Of a stretch of DNA of 64,000 bases, positions 1 to 9,646 are shown one piece after another. The DNA comes from Epithemia pelagica (taxonomy: Eukaryota; Bacillariophyta; Bacillariophyceae; Surirellales; Surirellaceae). A program made the position numbers and the translations under genes. How positions within the stretch are numbered: the first letter of the stretch is position 1; every line of letters starts with the position of its first letter. The notes beneath the pieces are model-generated. The model saw only the letters and a program-made list of their open reading frames with translations. It was not told where the DNA came from and did not search any database. Location of the stretch: positions 2,852,001 through 2,916,000 of the forward strand of contig OX337228.1 of assembly GCA_946965045.2 (NCBI GenBank). Direction: 5' to 3'.

Positions 1-3000
1 GATCCTGACCCCAACCAAGTTGCATCTGATGACGACTCACCTGGCGTAGTCCCTGAGCATCCAGATGATTCAGATCCGGTTACACAATTTATCAACCAAG
101 CCATGACGACTGATATCAATCACCCGGCAACTGACCTGACTAGTGTTCTTTCTAACGCCAAGTCCAAGACGAGCAAGAAGGTTACTTTCAAAGCCAACAT
201 GCATAAACAAGCAGGACATGTTCCACGCTATTTGTTTTCCAGGAAATCTACTTTACCAGGAAATCAATTGATTGACCGTGGTGCTAATGGAGGACTTGCT
301 GGTTCTGACATGCGCATCCTTTCTAAGACTGGCCGCCATATCACTATTGTGGGTATTGATAACCATGAACTTACTGGGCTTCCTGTCGTCACATGTGCCG
401 CAAAGTTTGAGACCAATGATGGACCTATTGTCGGCATCTTCAATGAATATGCTTATTATGGAAAGGGCTTATCTATCCATGCTCCTGGTCAATTCGAGCA
501 TTTCGGACTTGCTGTTGATGAACGATCTGTTAAAGTTGATGGTAAACAACGCATCACTACACTTGATGGTCGTGCTATACCCCTTCACATCAAGGATGGG
601 TTAGCCTACATCCACTCCTTGGGTATCCCCAGCGACGATGACATGAATACCTTACCTCAGATCATCTTCACGTCACCCGACACATGGGATCCTGGTGTTC
701 TGGACCATTCGTATTCTCCCACACCCTCTGACAATGATCCTGATTGGAAACACGTCAAGACTGATGGTAGTATGTCGAACCATCCATATGACAACTATGG
801 GGAGTACACTGATCGTGTTGTTTGTAACCTCAATCTCCTTTTGGATCTCCCATACGATCATGGACCTGACGACGCACCCTTCTTTTCTATCTATGCTGAC
901 GCAGAAGGTAATGATCCTACACTTCATGCCTCTGTCCACCGTCGTTACCAGGAAGCGTATGACTGGAAGAAGTTCCGTCCATTCTTTGGTTGGCAATCTG
1001 AAGATGTTATTGCCAATACGTTCAAGCACACTACACGTAATGGTAGCATTACTTTTGACCACGACACCCTCAAGAAACATTTCAAGGCTCGCAATCCGGT
1101 CCTTAATATACCTCGACGCCATGAACCCGTTGCTACTGACTCGGTTTTCTCCGACACCCCTGCTGTTGACCATGGCGGTAAAGTCGCACAAATCTTTGTT
1201 GGTCGAGATACTCTGGTTACTGATATCTATGGGATCAAGTCAACCAAACAGTTTGTCAATACTCTTCAGGACAACATCCGGTTTCGTGGTTCCCTGGAGA
1301 CTCTTATCAGTGATGGTGGTTCATCTCTCATCTCTCAAAAGGTCAAAGACATTCTTCGCACTTTGCTTATTGGGGAGTATCGATCCGAACCTTATCATCA
1401 ACACCAGAATAAGGCTGAAAACCGTTACCAGACCGTCAAACGTATGACCAACGCTCTCATGAATGCCACTGGTTGCCCTGCCAACACCTGGCTTCTTTGC
1501 CTTGAGTATGTCTGTGACTTATTGAACCATACATCATCACCCACCCATTCCGGTCGCACTCCTCTTGAGGCTCTCTCCGGACGCCCACCCGACATTACTC
1601 ATCTCTTGTTCTTTCCTTTCTGGGATGAGGTTTACTACCGTGTCGACCCCGCTGAACCCAATTCTGGTTCATATCCATCTTCTTCTGATGAGAAACTTGG
1701 CCACTGGGTTGGTTTTGCTCACAACGTTAGTGATTCTTTTACTTGGAAGATTCTCACCCAGGATAACCAGATAATCTACCGTTCTGCCGTTCGCCGTGTT
1801 GAATCCACTACACCTAACCTACGTGTGGATCGACCTTCAGGGGAGGATTTGTCTGAGAAGGATGACAATGATAAGCAAGCTGACACTGTCTTCATTCGCA
1901 GTGATAGTGAAGATCCATCCAAACCAATGCCCACGATCGATTTTGACGACATGATAGGACGCACATTCCTATGCGACACAGAAGAAAATGGGGAGCGACA
2001 CCGTGCACGTGTCATCAAACGAGTCATTGATCTTAATGAAGAAGCAACGAAACAGGAAGAACGTGTCAAGTACATCTACCGAAAGACAAATTCTAATGTT
2101 GATGAGATGATATCCTATAATCAACTCATGGAGTATATCAAACGAGATAACCAAGCTCAAACCTCTGGAGATAATCTTTTCAGGTTCAGGGACGTCATTG
2201 CCCATCAAGGCCCACTGAACACAACTGATCCAGATTACAAGGGGAGCAAGTATAATTTGCTTGTTGATTGGGAAACTGGGGAGACTACCTATGAACCTTT
2301 ATCACTCATTGCCAATGATGATCCGATCACTGTAGCAATTTATGGAAAGAAACATGGTTTACTCAACGAACCTGGATGGAAGCATTTGAAACGTTATGTC
2401 AAAACAAGCAAACGTCTCATTCGAGCAGCCAAACAGTCAAGGATTAAACAAGTTCACCATTCCGTCAAGTATAAGTTTGGATTCCAAGTACCACGCAATT
2501 ATGAGGAAGCTGTCGCTCTTGATAAACAACATGGCAACACAAAGTGGCAGGATGCAACAGAATTAGAATTGTCACAGATCCAGTCCTACAAGACATTCAA
2601 GGATTTTGGGAAAGCCATCTTCATTAAAGGGAAAGTATCCAATGCACCTGAAGGATATCATAAGATACGTGTACATCTTGTTTTTGACGTAAAACATGAT
2701 GGACGACATAAAGCAAGACTTGTCGCAGATGGACATCTCACAAAAGAACCTGTTGAGACAATCTATTCAGGTGTTGTTTCCATTCGCAACCTCCGCATTG
2801 CCTTATTCCTGGGTACTTTGAATGACTTGGAAATATGGGGAGCAGATATTGGAAACGCATATCTGGAAGCCTTGACAGGGGAGAAAATTTTCATTGTCGC
2901 AGGACCTGAATTCAAGGAATTAGAAGGTCACATCCTGATTATATACAAGGCACTTTATGGATTGAAGTCATCAGGCGCACGCTGGCATGATATCTTATTC

Positions 3001-4230
3001 GATGTTTTGACAGACATGGGATTTTCACCAAGCAAAGCAGATCCGGATATCTGGATGAGGAAAGCACCTGGAGAAGACTGTTACGAATACATTGCCGTAT
3101 ACGTTGATGACTTAGCCATTATTTCTACTGATCCTGGGAATATCTGCAAGATCCTGAAGGAGAAATACAACTTCAAACTCAAAGGAGATGGACCTATTGA
3201 TTTCCACTTGGGATGTTGTTATACCAAGGATTCTGATGGAACATTAGTAGCAGATCCAAGACGCTACATTGGTAAGATGATGGACACTTTCGAACGAATC
3301 TTCAAGGAGAAACCCAAGAAAGCCAAAACACCCCTTATTGGTGGAGACCATCCTGAATTGGATGATTCTGAGCTCCTTGATGAAGAAGGTACTAGCCATT
3401 TCCAAACTCTGATTGGACAACTACAATGGGTGATCACTATTGGTCGTTTCGACGTCTTCACCGCTACAATGACGCTATCACGCTTTCGTGCTGCTCCGAG
3501 GAAAGGACATCTTGATAGAGCCAAGCGTATCTATGGATACCTTGCACATCTCCCAGAAGGCGCAATCAGATTTAGGATTGGAGAGCCTGATTATTCAAGT
3601 CTTCCTACCCAAGAATTTGATTGGACTCGCACTGTCTATTTGTATGCAAGTGAACGTATTCCTGAAGACTGCCCAACACCTCTTGGCCGCTATGTTACCA
3701 CAACTCATTATGTTGATGCCAATCTCATGCATGACATAGACACTGGTAAATCCGTCACTGCTGTTCTACATTTGTTGAACGGAACACCTATTGACTGGTA
3801 CAGCAAGAGACAGAGCACGGTGGAAACTGCTACCTATGGATCCGAGTTTGTGGCTGCAAGGACAGCAATAGATCAGATTACAGAATTACGACATTCTCTC
3901 CGCTACCTTGGAGTACCTATCCGAGAGCAAAGTTACATGTACGGAGATAACAGATCTGTTGTGCTCAATGCAACCGTTTCTCATTCCATACTATCCAAGA
4001 GACACCATCTTCTGTCATACCACCGAGTTCGTGAAGCCATCGCAGCAAAGTATGTTGCATTCTACTGGAAAGATGGAAAGACCAACCCTGCCGATATCCT
4101 TAGCAAACATTGGGATTTCGTATCTATCTGGCCCATGCTCAAGCCATTGTTGTTTTGGAAAGGAGAAGTTCAAGACCTCAACAAATCCAATGATGACAAG
4201 GCTGAAACGACGAGTTGTGGGGAGTGTTAG
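1..4230 (+). CDS. Ty1/copia (CoDi-like) retrotransposon polyprotein, 5' partial
   Basis: The frame is open from base 1, so the Gag side lies outside the window; the first ATG inside is at 103. From that ATG the order is a protease-like motif DRGANGGLAG near residue 58, an integrase core (D in TDSVFSD, D in LISDGG, E in QNKAENRY, about 35 residues between the last two), reverse transcriptase with YVDDLAII, and RNase H (KRQSTVETATYGSEF, then HWKDGKTNPADILSK). Integrase before RT is the Copia order. No stop interrupts the frame, so the visible part looks intact. The stop codon TAG is made by the first bases of the 3' LTR (TGTTAG). The protease has DRG where most retroviral-type proteases have DSG or DTG; I believe diatom elements often do, but cannot check here. 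Confidence 0.95.
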   Translation, partial: DPDPNQVASDDDSPGVVPEHPDDSDPVTQFINQAMTTDINHPATDLTSVLSNAKSKTSKKVTFKANMHKQAGHVPRYLFSRKSTLPGNQLIDRGANGGLAGSDMRILSKTGRHITIVGIDNHELTGLPVVTCAAKFETNDGPIVGIFNEYAYYGKGLSIHAPGQFEHFGLAVDERSVKVDGKQRITTLDGRAIPLHIKDGLAYIHSLGIPSDDDMNTLPQIIFTSPDTWDPGVLDHSYSPTPSDNDPDWKHVKTDGSMSNHPYDNYGEYTDRVVCNLNLLLDLPYDHGPDDAPFFSIYADAEGNDPTLHASVHRRYQEAYDWKKFRPFFGWQSEDVIANTFKHTTRNGSITFDHDTLKKHFKARNPVLNIPRRHEPVATDSVFSDTPAVDHGGKVAQIFVGRDTLVTDIYGIKSTKQFVNTLQDNIRFRGSLETLISDGGSSLISQKVKDILRTLLIGEYRSEPYHQHQNKAENRYQTVKRMTNALMNATGCPANTWLLCLEYVCDLLNHTSSPTHSGRTPLEALSGRPPDITHLLFFPFWDEVYYRVDPAEPNSGSYPSSSDEKLGHWVGFAHNVSDSFTWKILTQDNQIIYRSAVRRVESTTPNLRVDRPSGEDLSEKDDNDKQADTVFIRSDSEDPSKPMPTIDFDDMIGRTFLCDTEENGERHRARVIKRVIDLNEEATKQEERVKYIYRKTNSNVDEMISYNQLMEYIKRDNQAQTSGDNLFRFRDVIAHQGPLNTTDPDYKGSKYNLLVDWETGETTYEPLSLIANDDPITVAIYGKKHGLLNEPGWKHLKRYVKTSKRLIRAAKQSRIKQVHHSVKYKFGFQVPRNYEEAVALDKQHGNTKWQDATELELSQIQSYKTFKDFGKAIFIKGKVSNAPEGYHKIRVHLVFDVKHDGRHKARLVADGHLTKEPVETIYSGVVSIRNLRIALFLGTLNDLEIWGADIGNAYLEALTGEKIFIVAGPEFKELEGHILIIYKALYGLKSSGARWHDILFDVLTDMGFSPSKADPDIWMRKAPGEDCYEYIAVYVDDLAIISTDPGNICKILKEKYNFKLKGDGPIDFHLGCCYTKDSDGTLVADPRRYIGKMMDTFERIFKEKPKKAKTPLIGGDHPELDDSELLDEEGTSHFQTLIGQLQWVITIGRFDVFTATMTLSRFRAAPRKGHLDRAKRIYGYLAHLPEGAIRFRIGEPDYSSLPTQEFDWTRTVYLYASERIPEDCPTPLGRYVTTTHYVDANLMHDIDTGKSVTAVLHLLNGTPIDWYSKRQSTVETATYGSEFVAARTAIDQITELRHSLRYLGVPIREQSYMYGDNRSVVLNATVSHSILSKRHHLLSYHRVREAIAAKYVAFYWKDGKTNPADILSKHWDFVSIWPMLKPLLFWKGEVQDLNKSNDDKAETTSCGEC

Positions 4231-5007
4231 AATTCTCACCGTCTATGGTGGTTAGATTCTACATCTCATCGATTCCCCATGTCACATAGCCTCGTGCTAT
4301 TGCATCATGCCATCTAGCTTCGAGCTATGTTCCCTAGCTTTGCGCTATATCGACCTATATTTCTTCGCAAATCATGAAAAGTGAGAATAGATTGACGAAC
4401 TCACTCTCAAGACTAAACTGGGTCGTGCGGTATTACAACGGACGTAAATTTGGCCGTTGCTTGGACATTATACTAACGCCCTAAGCGTACGCGCCCGAAA
4501 TCATCGAGCGCGCCCAAGCGACATCCGAGCGCTGTCGGTATCTATCCGACCCAACGGTCTAAGTATCCCAAGCACAACACACGATCACGCGAGACCATAT
4601 TTCCATTCCCACAATCTCCAAATTGTCAACAAGCTGCGCGCCATGAAAACAACTATGCCAACCCAAAGCAAGAGCTGTTGACCCTGTATATGTTATCCGT
4701 CCACATATACATGTCATATACATCACATGAATCGACTCCAACTATTCCAAACCTGTTGCCGCCAAGAACCTATGACACATGACCCTTGGCAGGACCGAAC
4801 ATTTCACGTAGACCTATCGTAGTAATCAACACACAATCTAACAATATCACCATTTATCACATCTTCTTTTGTGTCCCAACTATCCTTCTGATAGACTTCG
4901 ACTTGCTTGCTTCTCTGACCCTGAGAAGCTTGTATCGGTTGGTGACCTACCTGATTGTCTGCTCTACCGAGCATCAATGCCTCTGCAATTCCAAGAGAAT
5001 TGTAACA
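4225..5007 (+). repeat. 3' LTR of the Copia element
   Basis: The LTR begins TGTTAGAATTCTC directly after a purine-rich tract (GTGGGGAG, end of the coding frame) and ends GAGAATTGTAACA. These ends are 12/13 inverted matches of each other and give the canonical TG..CA termini. Length is 783 bp. The five bases after it (AAGCG) would be the target duplication, but the 5' LTR is outside the window so neither the duplication nor LTR-LTR divergence can be tested. Confidence 0.85.
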
Positions 5008-5461
5008 AAGCGAGGACACGTTTCACATGCCACCAGACTTTGAATTCTATTTGGGTATTGAAAAAGTCTTTTTGCAAAGTTATTTGCTCAATGCGTGGCA
5101 CACCTCCATTGCTTGGCAAACAATCGCACAGAGGACTTGTCCTAATCATGGTGGCAATAGTATTGCTTGCTGAGTCCCCAGTTATTTGAGAAGGCCGATC
5201 GAATGGCAAACCAGCCGCAGTCCTTTACACTAATGTGTGACAAACTTCATGATACGAATGATTGACCCAACAAGAGCCATCAACACTCAGGATGCCCCCT
5301 TCTTGTACAGAAGCATTTCTCAAGGTGGTAAGACGACGTTGAATGCAACAAAGTGCTCCTTCCACAGTATTCAATTGAACAGAAACGACCACACACGAGC
5401 AGGTTTTCCAGGCGCCGAACGCTCAAAACATCCGAACATGAGGCTATGGTAAAAATAAATG
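5008..5461. other. intergenic, nothing recognised
   Basis: Flank of the Copia insertion. Short open frames occur on both strands but none has recognisable composition or motifs. Confidence 0.5.
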
Positions 5462-5591
5462 TGTATGAAGTTACTGTAGCCATAATAGGTTGGGAGGATG
5501 GGTCATCGGTTTGGTTGTTGTTTGATGTATGAAGTTACTGTAGCCATAATAGGTTGGGAGGATGGGTCATCGGTTTGGTTGTTGTTTGATG
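5462..5591. repeat. tandem duplication, 64-bp unit, two copies
   Basis: A 64-bp unit starting TGTATGAAGTTACTG is repeated perfectly at 5462-5525 and 5526-5589. The identity implies a recent duplication. No coding role is seen. Confidence 0.95.
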
Positions 5592-5953
5592 GATTTCCAC
5601 GTTATTGGTAGTCAGTGGTTCGACCAATAACAGGGTCCGCGTCTGCTATATAAAATGCCACAAGGGTCCCTTGGGGTAGTAGAGATAGGAGCGACATGTC
5701 GGTGGCGATTGCAAGGGTCCATGGCTGTTGTTACAACCACAGCAAGATTGGCCTCGTGTTGTTTGCGTGGTGGTTGTTGTGAGTTTTCGTCAAAGTCGAG
5801 AAATCGCCGATTTTGAGGATCGCGCCTTGGGGGTGAGTATCAGAATGCACCCTCTCTCATTCACGACCAGGACTCACCCTTCCGCTAGGGGGTACCTGTA
5901 CCCCCGGAATGTGCATGGATCAGTGAGGGGGGTACAGGACCAAGAGAATTTTT

Positions 5954-7766
5954 CCCTCGGTATCAGTGTCCACTGCTTAGCTGTTTTTTGTCTGTGCCAC
6001 CTTCATAGGTTCCCATGTGGACACAGACAGGAAATTTCCTTTTTGACTCAAATGGAAATGGCTAAAAAGCAAATTGGCGCGCATACCCAGCTGGAGTTTT
6101 CACAGTTCATGAAACAGACGCAAGCCCAGCAAGCGGCCCTGCGTGGATGACGGTTGGTTGGTCTTCGCAGAATGCGCCATCCAAATCCGCCATAAAATCA
6201 CACAGAGGCCATCACAGTTCACAATGGCATGGCATGAATTGTCGCCTTTCATGCAATTGAGGTAAGTTTGAACGCACAAAATGTTTCCATGACAACAGCT
6301 CTTGTACTGTCAAACTAACTTCTCCCTCACTCTTGTATTCGTTTTTCTCTTCTGATATTCTCCATTCGCCAACTGTCTCTCTCCACTTCTTTGAGAGCAA
6401 AAGTTTTGTGCCTATGGAATGCCTATTCTCCATTTGAGCCTCGGTTTAAAATTGGAAGCCACAACATAAAGCTTCTTTTCTTTGAATTTTGGAGGAGTTT
6501 TTATCTGTAGTTTAGTTCTCATCTTTCATAGGTTTTGTAAGATCGTTGCAGCGTGTTATTTCCTTGTTTTCAACAACCATGACACTCTGAAGCAGGTAAG
6601 AAGCCATCTTCCAGCATATCCGATAGACTCTATGATCCATGACGACTACTCCTCTAGTTATAGGAGGACTACCGTAATTTGCGGATTCCTGTCCCCCCGG
6701 AATGTACAAAAATTAAGAGGAGGGGGACAGGATTACGCAATTTCGGATAATTTTTCTTAAGATTCCATTCACACACTACAATTAATTTCTTAGTAAATTA
6801 ATTTTCAACCTCGGGGTTGTAGAGAACGCTTGGTCGCACAATTCCAGTCAGGGGAAAGACCGTGCTTCAATGCGTAGCCTTAACCCTAATCATAATACCC
6901 ATCATGCTTTATCTCTTGTTTCTCCTCTTTGAATCACTCCCATGTAATGTCAGGCAGTGTGATAGAAAGCTCGGAACGTGAGGAATGTGGGGGTAACCCA
7001 TAAGCCCAGAAAGAACCTACAGATAAAAAGTTAGGGGGCCATGTACGTTTAAGGGGAGTGGGGGGGGACAGGACTATAGGGGGGACAGGAATCCGCAAAT
7101 TACGGTAGTGACAACAAGACGCTGCAGTTGTCGTCATCTAGATCTACCAATCAACGAAAGGTTCTGTGGTCAACACGGATGATGGATGGGCGAAACACAA
7201 TGATGAGTGTAAAAAAACATGCTTCAAAGATATGAAGACAACCAACCAACAATCAAACAGCACTACGAATAAAGCAAAGGAAAAGTTGTGGCAAATGGCC
7301 TACAATGACTTGTCCTCCGTTTCATTGCGACGAAATCAAAGGACAACAAACCATCAACTTTAACATGGACAAAGATAAATGAGATAACGTGTGAGAAAAC
7401 TATGCAGGGCATGAAAGAAGCTAAGAGACAAACAACAAGTAACAAGAGAGAAAACCAACCAAAATACTGCTTCAGGTCACAAGGATTCGTAAAGAGCTCG
7501 CTTCATGGTCAACGTCGATGTTTTTGACACCGCGTGAAATTTTTTGTGACGAGCATGAAAGGATTTCAAATTTGAATCGTGGTCACGGTCACAGGAAGGT
7601 GCCAACCGCCAACGGCTGCTTGCACGCCGGCATTTCCACCAGCACGAGGAATCATATTGGTGAAAAGGACAGACGAAAAGTGAAATTTCCTGTCTGTGTC
7701 CACTTGGGAACCTATGAAGGTCGCACAGACAAAAAACAGCTAAGCAGTGGACACTGATACCGAGGG
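5954..7766. mobile_element. non-autonomous element B with ~85-bp terminal inverted repeats
   Basis: The left end reads CCCTCGGTATCAGTGTCCAC and the right end is its inverse complement. The arms match over about 85 bp with two mismatches. The element is flanked on both sides by TTTTT (5949-5953 and 7767-7771), a possible 5-bp target duplication, and interrupts a copy of repeat A. Its 1.8 kb holds another copy of repeat A but no convincing transposase. The superfamily is not identified. Confidence 0.75.
6668..7109 (+). mobile_element. inner copy of repeat family A (MITE-like, 31-bp TIRs)
   Basis: The 442-bp segment begins ACTACCGTAATTTGCGGATT and ends with the exact inverse complement. The TIRs are 31 bp and perfect, running into a G/C homopolymer. 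No open frame of note and no clear target duplication. It lies inside element B and is the closest relative in the window of the outer copy. Confidence 0.75.
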
Positions 7767-8209
7767 TTTTTAAGATTCCATACGCAAGGTACAATTAACT
7801 GTATAGTAATAGTCAACTTCAACATCGGAGTAGTAGAGAAGAGTTGGTCGCACTATTCCAGTTAGGGGAAAGACCGTGTGCTTCAACGCGACGCCTTAAC
7901 CCTAAGCATAATACCCATCATGCTGTATCTCTTGTTTCTCCTCTTTGATCCACTCCCATGCAATGTCAGGCAGTGTGATAGAAAGCTCGGAACGTGAGGA
8001 ATGTGGGGGTAACCCTATCACCAGGAAAGAGCCTACAGAAAAAAAGGGATGGGGACATGTACATCTGAGGGGGTGGGGGGTACGGGAATGCGAGGGGTAC
8101 AAAACACCGAAAATTACGGTAGTTTGATACCGTTCATATGATTCTTCGCTTGAATCAGCAGAAGAAATGGCTTTGGCTAGGTAGAAGCCCCAGAAACGTG
8201 CAAAAGGGG

Positions 8210-8281
8210 CTCCCGTACCAGGATTCGAACCTGGGATACTGGATTCAAAGTCCAGGGTGATAACCACTTCACTATACGGGA
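8210..8281 (-). tRNA. tRNA-Gln (anticodon UUG)
   Basis: On the minus strand a complete cloverleaf can be drawn: acceptor TCCCGTA paired with TACGGGA, D-arm GTGAAGTGGTTATCAC, anticodon stem CTGGA/TCCAG around loop CTTTGAA (anticodon TTG, genomic 8246-8248), and T-arm CCAGG/CCTGG around TTCGAAT. The discriminator base is G. There is no intron. A short T run follows on the minus strand (genomic AAAA 8202-8205), suitable as a pol III terminator. The gene starts about 49 bp from the divergent gene at 8331. Confidence 0.95.
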
Positions 8282-8330
8282 TTGACTATAGAGTGGACAC
8301 ATAAATATACAAACTCCTAAAAGTTTTCAG

Positions 8331-9485
8331 ATGGATGATGGATGGACCTCAGGCAAGCTCTCACCCAACGAAATGTTTTGCGGCTTGCTAGAAAAGACAA
8401 GAGGAAACAAGATGGACAGTGACACTTTACCGGAAGCGAAGGACGTCAAGGTAGATGATGATAGCACAAAGAAAGAAGCCCACCAGGATGAGCTGACGCA
8501 AAAGACTCTGAAGAAGAAGAAGAAGAAACAAAAGAGTAACAACCTGGCTGCCTTGAGAGCGAAGGCGATTGGAACAGTGTCCTCCATAGAGTTATCGTTG
8601 TCTTTGAAAAAGTCTCATGACGAAAAGAAGAGTGGAAATCATTTGTTGTTTGCGGATGAATCCGACGAGGACCGTGGGGAATATGCAGAAATGCCTGAAA
8701 CTGGAGATTTGCCAAAGAATGCGACCGCGTCTCGCACAGACGATGACGACACGGACGATGAAGCGGAAGAAGTTAAAACAAGTTCTTTGCGTGCTCATAT
8801 GGAGCTTCATCAACAGCAAGAGCTCATTTCTGCGAGGGAATCTTCCATGATGTTTCAAGCGAGACGCAAGAAAGCAAAGAAGCGAAAGGCTAGAGACGAA
8901 GATGTTTTAGATTCTGGACGAGGAAAAGACGAAGCAAGTGATGTTGAGGACATTGTACTGGATGAATCATTTTTCAAACAGTTACAGACTGAAAGACAAA
9001 CTCAACAAAACCAACAGAAAAAGAAAAAGAAGCTGGCCCTTCAGGAGAACACTCGAACTAAATTCGTTGTTGAGGATACTGATTACAGCAATCAGAAAGG
9101 AGTCGCTCAAACTCTTTCGGTTGGAAATAGCAGCAGCAAAACAATGTTGCAACTAGTCGTATCTGCATCGAGTGGTCATGTCGAGGAACAGCAGCAAGAG
9201 CCCATGCGCACATACCAATCAACAACGGATCAAGCAAGATATTATTCCAAGAGTTCATTGATCAAGGGCGACGATATCGATATCCACCGTTCTTCGATAT
9301 CTTCGAAAATCAGACCTGACAAAGCGGCCAGCTCACCTTCCAAGGTTACTTGGAAAAGGTCAAGGAAAATGCATCGACTGTTGAATGCCAAAGCGCTACG
9401 AAAAAATCCAAAAAGTGGTTCCACGTTGGCGGCACCCATATTCTTTGTAACGCAAAGGTCTTCTGCCGTTAAAAAGAGCTCCTAG
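8331..9485 (+). CDS. hypothetical basic/acidic low-complexity protein
   Basis: A 384-residue protein I do not recognise. It is very rich in Lys, Glu, Asp and Gln, with several NLS-like runs (TLKKKKKKQK near residue 60, RRKKAKKRKAR near 180, QQKKKKK near 230) separated by acidic stretches. The C-terminal 40 residues (TWKRSRKMHRLLNAKALRKN) look the most ordered. This composition suggests a nuclear or nucleolar protein, but that is inference from composition only. The first ATG is used; the methionines at MFCGLL and MDSDT are alternatives. Codon use resembles its neighbours. Confidence 0.65.
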   Translation: MDDGWTSGKLSPNEMFCGLLEKTRGNKMDSDTLPEAKDVKVDDDSTKKEAHQDELTQKTLKKKKKKQKSNNLAALRAKAIGTVSSIELSLSLKKSHDEKKSGNHLLFADESDEDRGEYAEMPETGDLPKNATASRTDDDDTDDEAEEVKTSSLRAHMELHQQQELISARESSMMFQARRKKAKKRKARDEDVLDSGRGKDEASDVEDIVLDESFFKQLQTERQTQQNQQKKKKKLALQENTRTKFVVEDTDYSNQKGVAQTLSVGNSSSKTMLQLVVSASSGHVEEQQQEPMRTYQSTTDQARYYSKSSLIKGDDIDIHRSSISSKIRPDKAASSPSKVTWKRSRKMHRLLNAKALRKNPKSGSTLAAPIFFVTQRSSAVKKSS

Positions 9486-9646
9486 AAACAAAAAGTTTCT
9501 CATAGACGTACCGCATTTGATAGACCACCTACTCCTTCGACCAACATCGGAATCCTGTGTAATCGATATTTGAGATGTATCTATCTATTGTCAATGTCAC
9601 ATGTCATACGATGTGTTCTTGTCTGTCAATCACATGCACTACTAAT

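Larger units (their letters stand above)
5885..8123 (+). mobile_element. outer copy of repeat family A, split by a later insertion
   Basis: Two blocks (about 5885-5953 and 7767-8123) together align with the inner copy at 6668-7109. They share CCTGTACCCCCGGAATGT at the left, the TTAAGATTCCAT segment, the AATACCCATCATGCT segment, a GGAACGTGAGGAATGTGGGG segment and the right end AATTACGGTAGT. The 5' boundary is vague because this copy lacks a clean ACTACCGTAATTT end. It is non-coding. Confidence 0.6.

Noticed and set aside
673-1447. Open frames of 170-250 codons on both strands inside the Copia polyprotein
   Set aside because: They are other-frame shadows of the integrase-coding region; their translations have no domain character.
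7902-8267. 121-codon minus-strand frame containing the tRNA
   Set aside because: It overlaps the tRNA-Gln gene and repeat A; not a protein gene.
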